Source of the DNA: Abyssibacter profundi
GTDB lineage: Bacteria > Pseudomonadota > Gammaproteobacteria > Nevskiales > OUC007
NCBI RefSeq assembly: GCF_003151135.1
Contig: NZ_QEQK01000008.1
Location: 1-64,000, forward strand
Direction of reading: 5' to 3'
Length of the DNA stretch: 64,000 bases
Shown: one piece after another, positions 58,588 to 64,000 of the stretch
Position numbering within the stretch: position 1 is the stretch's first letter
Layout: every line of letters begins with the position of its first letter
Position numbers and translations under genes: made by a program
The notes under the pieces: generated by a model
The model's input: only the letters and a program-made list of their open reading frames with translations
Told to the model about the DNA's origin: nothing
Database searches by the model: none

Positions 58588-59541
58588 CTCGCTGCTCGCA
58601 AATGGCACGACGGCCTGAATCGAATCAGCGCCCGCCGCCAGCATCAAGAGCCTGTCGACCCCTAGCGCCACGCCAGAACAGGCTGGCAAGCCCTGTTCCA
58701 GCGCTTGCTGCCAATCGGTATCCAGCGGGATCGGTGCGGCGCCGCGCGCCCGTCGCTCGGCATGGTCCCGACTTGCACGTTGCCGCCAGGCCGACGCATC
58801 GGTGAGTTCTTCTCCGCCATTCGCGAGTTCCACACCCTTCCAGTACACCTCGAAGCGCAATGCGCGTTCCGGGTGCTCGGGGTCCAGGCGAGCAAACGAC
58901 GCGTCGTCGGCAAGAAATCCGGTGACAAACTGAGGCCCGTCACGCCCCAGCATCGGCTGCACACAATGAGAGAACAACAGGTCACGCAGACCGCCGGCAT
59001 CCAGGGCACCCGTCAGCTCGGCTGAGAATCCAAGCTGTCCGGCCCGCTCGCGCAGGACGGCCGGCGTGCTATCGGCCGGCACGCCGGTCTGTTGCTCGAA
59101 GCAGCGTCCCCAATCGCAATGGGCAGTGGCTGACTCCAGCGCAGGCGCCGCCAGGCGGAGCACGGCGAGGACCTCGTCCATGAGCGCCTGCATCCCCCAC
59201 CCTGGCCGGTACCACTCCAGCATCAGAAACTCCGGCTGGTGCCAGTGCCCGACCTCCCCGGCGCGATAAGCATGCCCGAGCTGATAGATCGGCCGCCCAT
59301 GTTCGGCCACCAGGCACTTGAGCAAGGCCTCTGGGGATGACTGCAGATAGGCTGGCTGCTCCCCCATCCGCTGCACCGGAGTCTCCGGTATATGCGGGTC
59401 CGAGGCGCAGGTGCGCCGGAGCATTGGCGTGTCGACTTCGAGCACGCCGGCCGCGGAAAAGTAAGCGCGAATGGCTTCCATCAGCCGTCCGCGCCGCTCC
59501 AGCATGGCCCAATCCAGCCCGGAGCCTGCCGCTCCGGCCAC
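58579..59541 (-). CDS. epmA: Elongation factor P (R)-beta-lysine ligase
   Basis: 320 residues. EpmA attaches (R)-beta-lysine to a lysine of EF-P. It is a class II lysyl-tRNA synthetase paralogue without the anticodon-binding domain: VLEVDTPMLRRT, the motif 2 region YRAGEVGHWHQPEFLMLEWYR and motif 3 GVALGVDRLLML. The efp gene is 4 bp away on the same strand and epmB follows on the other, so the whole pathway is in one place. Confidence 0.94.
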   Translation of the reverse strand: MAGAAGSGLDWAMLERRGRLMEAIRAYFSAAGVLEVDTPMLRRTCASDPHIPETPVQRMGEQPAYLQSSPEALLKCLVAEHGRPIYQLGHAYRAGEVGHWHQPEFLMLEWYRPGWGMQALMDEVLAVLRLAAPALESATAHCDWGRCFEQQTGVPADSTPAVLRERAGQLGFSAELTGALDAGGLRDLLFSHCVQPMLGRDGPQFVTGFLADDASFARLDPEHPERALRFEVYWKGVELANGGEELTDASAWRQRASRDHAERRARGAAPIPLDTDWQQALEQGLPACSGVALGVDRLLMLAAGADSIQAVVPFASSEAT

Positions 59542-59545
59542 AGGC

Positions 59546-60115
59546 CTACTCCTTCACGCGCGAGACGTACTCGGCCGTGCGGGTGTCCACCTTCAGCAGT
59601 TCGCCTTCTTCGACGAACAGGGGCACGCGGACGACGGCGCCAGTTTCCAGCGTTGCGGGCTTGCCACCGCCACTGGAGGTATCACCCCGGACGCCAGGGT
59701 CGGTCTCGGTAACCTTAAGCTCGACGAAGTTCGGCGGTTCGACAGAGATTGGCGCGCCGTTCCACAACATGAGCTTGCAGACGTCCTGCTCCTTGAGCCA
59801 CTGCTTGGACTCACCCACGGCGACTTCATCGGCGGAATACTGTTCGAAGGAATTCGGCTCCATGAAATGCCAGAATTCGCCATCGTAGTAGAGGTACTGG
59901 AGTTCCAGTTCCATGACGTCGGCCCCTTCCACCGAGTCACCGGACTTGAAGGTCTTCTCGACCACGCGTCCGTTCTTGAGGTTGCGTACGCGCACCCGGT
60001 TGAAGGCCTGCCCTTTGCCCGGCTTGACGAATTCGTTCTCGACAATCGTGTAGGGGTCTCCATCGAGCAAAATCTTCAGGCCGCTCTTGAATTGGTTGGT
60101 GGCGTAGGTCGTCAT
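59546..60115 (-). CDS. efp: Elongation factor P
   Basis: 189 residues from the ATG at 60115; a longer frame to 60208 was rejected. EF-P rescues ribosomes stalled at polyproline. The modified lysine is Lys34 in VKPGKGQAF. Three beta-barrel domains are of the usual length. It is divergent from epmB (62 bp between starts) and precedes epmA by 4 bp. Confidence 0.96.
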   Translation of the reverse strand: MTTYATNQFKSGLKILLDGDPYTIVENEFVKPGKGQAFNRVRVRNLKNGRVVEKTFKSGDSVEGADVMELELQYLYYDGEFWHFMEPNSFEQYSADEVAVGESKQWLKEQDVCKLMLWNGAPISVEPPNFVELKVTETDPGVRGDTSSGGGKPATLETGAVVRVPLFVEEGELLKVDTRTAEYVSRVKE

Positions 60116-60177
60116 ATGGTCTCGCTCGCGCGGCGCAGGGTCGCCCCGCGCCCGTAGAAATGAAAGGACGTTAGAAA

Positions 60178-61194
60178 GTGCGCATGATACAGCCTGTCCC
60201 AGAGGCAACCGAAACCCGCGGCAGTTATCGGGACCCGCTCGCGCTGTTGGCCGACTGCGACCTGCAGGTCTCCGACCTGCCGTATCCGGTCGATACCGCG
60301 CCGGAATTCCCCTTTCTGGTGCCGCGTTCGTTGGCAGCGCGTATCCGATCCGGCGACCCCAACGACCCGGTTTTACGCCAAGTCTTGTCCAGTCTGGAGG
60401 AGCGCGACCCCGACCCGCTGGCCTCCCGAGACCCCGTCGGTGAGACCCAATTCACCATCGATGGTGGGCTGATCCGCAAGTATCCAGGCCGGGCTCTGCT
60501 GGTCACCACCGGCGCCTGCGCGGTTCACTGCCGGTATTGCTTTCGGCGACATACCGACTACGCAGAGGTCGGCATGGGGCATCAAATCGACCAGGCAGTC
60601 GACGCCATTCGTTCGGACCCAAGCCTGCACGAAATCATTCTGTCGGGAGGCGATCCGCTCTCTCTGTCAGCGCAACGATTGACCAAGCTCATCGCCGCGC
60701 TGGAAGCCATCGACCACGTGCAGACGCTGCGATTGCACTCACGAACCCTGGTGGTCGACCCAGGACGTGTGGCCAACCACTTGGTGGAACGACTGGCGAC
60801 GTCACGCCTGCGCGTTGTGCTGGTCACCCACGTCAATCATCCCAATGAACTGGGACCAGAGGCTTCGGAACGCCTGCACGCCCTGGCCAGAGCCGGTGTC
60901 ACCCTGCTCAACCAGGCCGTGCTGCTCCAGGCGGTCAACGACGATGTCACAACCCTGGCGGCGCTATCCGAAGCCCTCTTTGCGAACAGGGTGTTACCCT
61001 ATTATTTGCATGCGCTGGACCCCGTCGCCGGCGCCTCCCATTTTCGTGTTCCGGACAGCCGGGCTCTGCCACTGATGCAAGCATTGCGAGATCGATTGCC
61101 GGGTTACCTGGTCCCCCGCTACGTCCGCGAGGTCCCGGGTGATGCGTCGAAGCGGCCGGTGACGTCGGACGTACCACCCACGGCGCAGGCATGA
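60178..61194 (+). CDS. epmB: EF-P (R)-beta-lysine-generating lysine 2,3-aminomutase
   Basis: 338 residues. EpmB is a radical-SAM, PLP-dependent enzyme that makes (R)-beta-lysine, the substrate of EpmA. The cluster motif [12 protein letters not shown] is near residues 112-123, and the PLP/substrate region [10 protein letters not shown] follows. GTG at 60178 and ATG at 60184 are both possible starts. It overlaps the next gene by 4 bp. Confidence 0.93.
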   Translation: MRMIQPVPEATETRGSYRDPLALLADCDLQVSDLPYPVDTAPEFPFLVPRSLAARIRSGDPNDPVLRQVLSSLEERDPDPLASRDPVGETQFTIDGGLIRKYPGRALLVTTGACAVHCRYCFRRHTDYAEVGMGHQIDQAVDAIRSDPSLHEIILSGGDPLSLSAQRLTKLIAALEAIDHVQTLRLHSRTLVVDPGRVANHLVERLATSRLRVVLVTHVNHPNELGPEASERLHALARAGVTLLNQAVLLQAVNDDVTTLAALSEALFANRVLPYYLHALDPVAGASHFRVPDSRALPLMQALRDRLPGYLVPRYVREVPGDASKRPVTSDVPPTAQA

Positions 61195-63242
61195 CACGCA
61201 GCTCTCATAAGCATCAGCTCATCGTTGCGTCCCGTACCGAGAATCTGGCGAACACGATCCAGAGCGAGTTGCGTAATACCGGGATTCATACCCAGGTCCA
61301 CTGGCCCAGCGCCAGTGACGAATTCGGTGCCATGCTCGAAAGCCTGGAGCCGGAACTCGTGCTCTGCGAAGAGCGCCTCAAGGACCCGGCGGTCGAGGAC
61401 GTCATTCGCGCCGTTCGGGACTTTGATCCCGACCTGCCGGTACTGGTGATGGGCGACCATGTCACCTTGATGCGCACCGTCGGGGCGCTGGATCTGGGTG
61501 CGCGCGACTTCGTTTCGTCGCTGGATATGCGCCATCTGACACTGATCGCACGTCGGGAGCTGGAATGCTATGCGGACCGCCGGCGGATGCACGCTTTGTT
61601 CAAGCGCAGTCAGGAGCTGGAAGCCCGCGCCCGCGCCCTGCTCAAGGAAACCGGGGACGCCGTCCTACACGCCAACGAGGGCGTGATCACCGAGGTGAAT
61701 CCAGCGTTTCTCGGGATTCTGGGCCGGACCACCGGTGACGACGCGCTCATCGGTCAGACCCTGCTGGATATCGCGGCGCTAGACGACCAGTCCACGCTCA
61801 AGACCGTACTCAAGCGTGCTCGGAAAAAACCCGGCGTTGAGATCGAGGCGGAAGTTCGCCTCATGGGCAAGGATGGCGTGACACCGCCCATCCAGCTGGG
61901 CGTGTCAGCCAAAACGGTCGATGGCGAACTCATCACCGAATGCATGATTCACCAGGGCGCGCTGGAACGTGCATTTACACCGGGCAGCCGCCCCGATTTG
62001 TTCAAGCGCCTGTCAGCATTAACCCCACCTACCGATGGCAGCACCCAGGCCATGGTCCTGGTCCTGGTCGACCAGTTCGACGGCCTGGAGGAACGGATTG
62101 GCTATCTGGATTCCGATCAGGTGCTGCAACGGCTTTATGACATGCTGGCCCCGGTCCAGGCACCTGGCGACCGTGTGTTCCGGTTTTCGATGTCGGAGCT
62201 GATTCTGCTGATTCGCCGCGATTCACCCGAGGCTACGCGCGACTTTGCCGACCGACTGCTGGACGTGGTCACCTCCGCGACGTTTACAACCGCGGAGCAC
62301 GAAACCTCGATTACCGCGACCATCGTGTCATTCCCGCTCACAGGGGATGAACGGCCGCAAAGCCTCATCCGGGATATGCGAAGAAATGCCGCCCAGGTTT
62401 CGCGCCGCGGCGGCAACGTGAGCGTGTTCATGGGCCCAACGGCCGAGGCCACGGAACGCAAGCGCGTCGCCGACCAGCAAGCGCAGCGCATTCGCGAGGC
62501 ATTGGCTGGTGACGGACTGCGGCTGGTCTTCCAACCAATTGCCAGCCTGGAAGGCGAACCTGGACGCCTGCTGGACACCCATCTGCGCATGCTAACCGGC
62601 GACGGTAGCGAACTCATGGCGATGGACTTCCTGCCGGTTGCCATCGAGTACGGCCTGATGCCGCAGATCGATGAGTGGGTGATGCAGGCCGCGGTCAGGC
62701 AGCTCGCCGAATCGGACGAATCCGGCGGCGACGACCCCACGCTGTTCATCCGGATGTCCAATCAGACGCTGGCCAACCCCGATGCCATGCTCAAGGTCTG
62801 GCAGGACGCCGTGGAGACCCAGCGCATCCGGCCGGCGCAGCTGGTGTTTGAGATCGGAGAAGGACAGATTCACGACCACCGATCCAAGTTTGCCGCCCTG
62901 CGGCAGAAAATCATCGACGGCCAGGGCCGCCTGGCCATCGATCGATTCGGCAACCGACACGCCTCGATTGGATTGCTCAGCACGGTCGAGCCGGAGTTCA
63001 TCAAGTTGGACCCGGCATTCACCCGTTCGCTGGAATCATCAGACGACAGCGCACGCCGCCAGTTCGCCGAGATTATCGAAACCGCGCAGAGCAAGGGCAT
63101 CCGGACCATCGCAGAGCATGTCGAAGACGCCAATGCGATGGCTCAGCTCTGGCAGTTGGGCATCAATTACGTTCAGGGCAATCACGTACAGTCGTCAATG
63201 ACGGCTGACGAGCCGCTCGCCGACAGTATCGCCCTGGTCTAG
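61191..63242 (+). CDS. FimX-like degenerate REC-PAS-GGDEF-EAL protein
   Basis: 683 residues, about the length of FimX (691). The N-terminal receiver-like domain lacks the phosphoryl-acceptor Asp. A PAS domain (about 145-260; GDAVLHANEGVITEVNPAFL) follows. The GGDEF-like domain has SMSEL in place of GGDEF. The EAL-like domain has DTH in place of EAL, FEIGEGQ and IDRFGNRHASI, so it cannot act as a phosphodiesterase but could bind c-di-GMP as FimX does. A role in type IV pilus assembly is an inference. The start overlaps epmB by 4 bp. Confidence 0.85.
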   Translation: MTRSSHKHQLIVASRTENLANTIQSELRNTGIHTQVHWPSASDEFGAMLESLEPELVLCEERLKDPAVEDVIRAVRDFDPDLPVLVMGDHVTLMRTVGALDLGARDFVSSLDMRHLTLIARRELECYADRRRMHALFKRSQELEARARALLKETGDAVLHANEGVITEVNPAFLGILGRTTGDDALIGQTLLDIAALDDQSTLKTVLKRARKKPGVEIEAEVRLMGKDGVTPPIQLGVSAKTVDGELITECMIHQGALERAFTPGSRPDLFKRLSALTPPTDGSTQAMVLVLVDQFDGLEERIGYLDSDQVLQRLYDMLAPVQAPGDRVFRFSMSELILLIRRDSPEATRDFADRLLDVVTSATFTTAEHETSITATIVSFPLTGDERPQSLIRDMRRNAAQVSRRGGNVSVFMGPTAEATERKRVADQQAQRIREALAGDGLRLVFQPIASLEGEPGRLLDTHLRMLTGDGSELMAMDFLPVAIEYGLMPQIDEWVMQAAVRQLAESDESGGDDPTLFIRMSNQTLANPDAMLKVWQDAVETQRIRPAQLVFEIGEGQIHDHRSKFAALRQKIIDGQGRLAIDRFGNRHASIGLLSTVEPEFIKLDPAFTRSLESSDDSARRQFAEIIETAQSKGIRTIAEHVEDANAMAQLWQLGINYVQGNHVQSSMTADEPLADSIALV

Positions 63243-63518
63243 GCACGTTGGACACCCACCCGTGGCCGTGCAAACGCGGCCCGGGTGCGAGCAGACAGGC
63301 CGCGCCATTCGAGATGCGCGCCAGGTGACTCGGCATGCCCCCTGTCAGACGCAATCCTCAGGCAAGGCGCCGGTTTCACGTCCAGCCTGCATCCGCTCTC
63401 GCCGTCTGGAATTCACAAAGTGCCGCCCACCGGGGCAGCGCGACGTCGTCAGCGCTATACAAGCCGACCCGCCCCGGTTCACCGATGGCGGGTCGCTGTG
63501 GACAGCCGGGCTTGCCGG

Positions 63519-64000
63519 CTAGCGGTCTGCGGCTTCCAAGGCTCGGATGCGCTCGCCCAGCGGCGGGTGGGTCATGAAGAGATGGCGCAAGCCCTGACCC
63601 ACGCCCCCGGCGATACCGAATGCGCTGAACTGCTCAGGCAGCGGCTCGGGTTGTCCGCCCTGCAGGCGGCGCAGCGCGGCGATCATCTTCCGCCGGCCAG
63701 CCAGATGAGCCCCTGCGGCATCCGCCCGGAATTCACGCTGGCGGGAGAACCAGCAGACGACGATCGAGGCCAACACGCCGAACAGGATCTCGAAGACGAT
63801 CCATGAGATGAAATACCCCGGACCGCGGCCATCCTGGTTACGGAAGATGACACGGTCTACGAAGAACGCCGCCAGCCGGGCAAGAAAGATCACAAAGGTG
63901 TTCACCACGCCCTGAATCAGCGTGAGCGTCACCATGTCACCATTGGCGATGTGGCCGATCTCGTGACCGAGTACCGCCTCGACCTCATCGGCCGACATCG
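63519..64000 (-). CDS. htpX: HtpX-type membrane metalloprotease (partial)
   Basis: The visible part is the C-terminal 160 or so residues; the gene continues past the right edge of the window. It holds the zinc motif [10 protein letters not shown], two membrane segments ([17 protein letters not shown] and [15 protein letters not shown]), the later metal-ligand region [14 protein letters not shown], and ends in [16 protein letters not shown]. HtpX degrades misfolded membrane proteins. The 276 bp before it (63243-63518) show no supported gene. Confidence 0.92.
   Translation of the reverse strand, partial: MSADEVEAVLGHEIGHIANGDMVTLTLIQGVVNTFVIFLARLAAFFVDRVIFRNQDGRGPGYFISWIVFEILFGVLASIVVCWFSRQREFRADAAGAHLAGRRKMIAALRRLQGGQPEPLPEQFSAFGIAGGVGQGLRHLFMTHPPLGERIRALEAADR

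Overview
The window is from a GC-rich gammaproteobacterium. The right-hand 44 kb carries a gene order typical of Pseudomonas and its relatives: leuC-leuD-leuB-asd-fimV-truA-trpF-trpB-trpA-accD-folC-SPOR/dedD-cvpA-purF-metZ. It also carries type IV pilus regulators (FimV and a FimX-like protein), the EF-P/EpmA/EpmB trio, LpxH and Psd. DUF6502 and DUF5666 proteins and the overall composition would fit a Salinisphaerales/Nevskiales-like lineage, but I cannot fix the genus from this sequence.

Positions 1 to about 20040 look like the right part of a heavy-metal genomic island inserted at the 5' end of dusA. From left to right it holds: the tail of an IS3-family element (1-148); a mercury operon merTPA with divergent merR (282-2865); a glutaredoxin-MauE fusion, an NTF2-like secreted protein and a PepSY protein (3104-5112); a copper operon with copA, copB and small Cys/His/Met-rich exported proteins, ending in a cytochrome c/NTF2-like fusion and a truncated merR-type regulator (5232-10455); a seven-gene leftward czc-type cation efflux operon (18217-10412); and the recombination module, a PrtN-like small regulator plus a tyrosine integrase (18597-19909). 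Three promoters in the first 5.3 kb have the 19-bp spacer and central dyad of MerR-family promoters. The only full-length MerR-type regulator in view is merR, because the second one is cut off by a junction with the 3' end of the czcD-like gene.

From 20041 to 31845: dusA; a DUF883/membrane protein pair; a periplasmic cyclophilin and lpxH; a CocE/NonD-type lipoprotein hydrolase; and a Fur-box-preceded siderophore locus (TonB receptor, DUF3325/DUF3649-like membrane protein, PepSY reductase). These are followed by a DUF455 ferritin-like protein and metZ.

From 31908 to 49274, almost all genes run leftwards in tightly packed, often overlapping order: purF, cvpA, SPOR protein, folC, accD, trpA, trpB, trpF, truA, a CbiQ/EcfT-like membrane protein, fimV, asd, leuB, leuD, leuC. 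A LysR regulator is divergent from leuC. From 50323 to the end: a response-regulator diguanylate cyclase, an MFS transporter, aroC, prmB, then SCO/psd/DUF6502/DUF5666 rightwards, epmA and efp leftwards, epmB and a FimX-like protein rightwards, and the end of htpX. I saw no rRNA, tRNA or CRISPR array.
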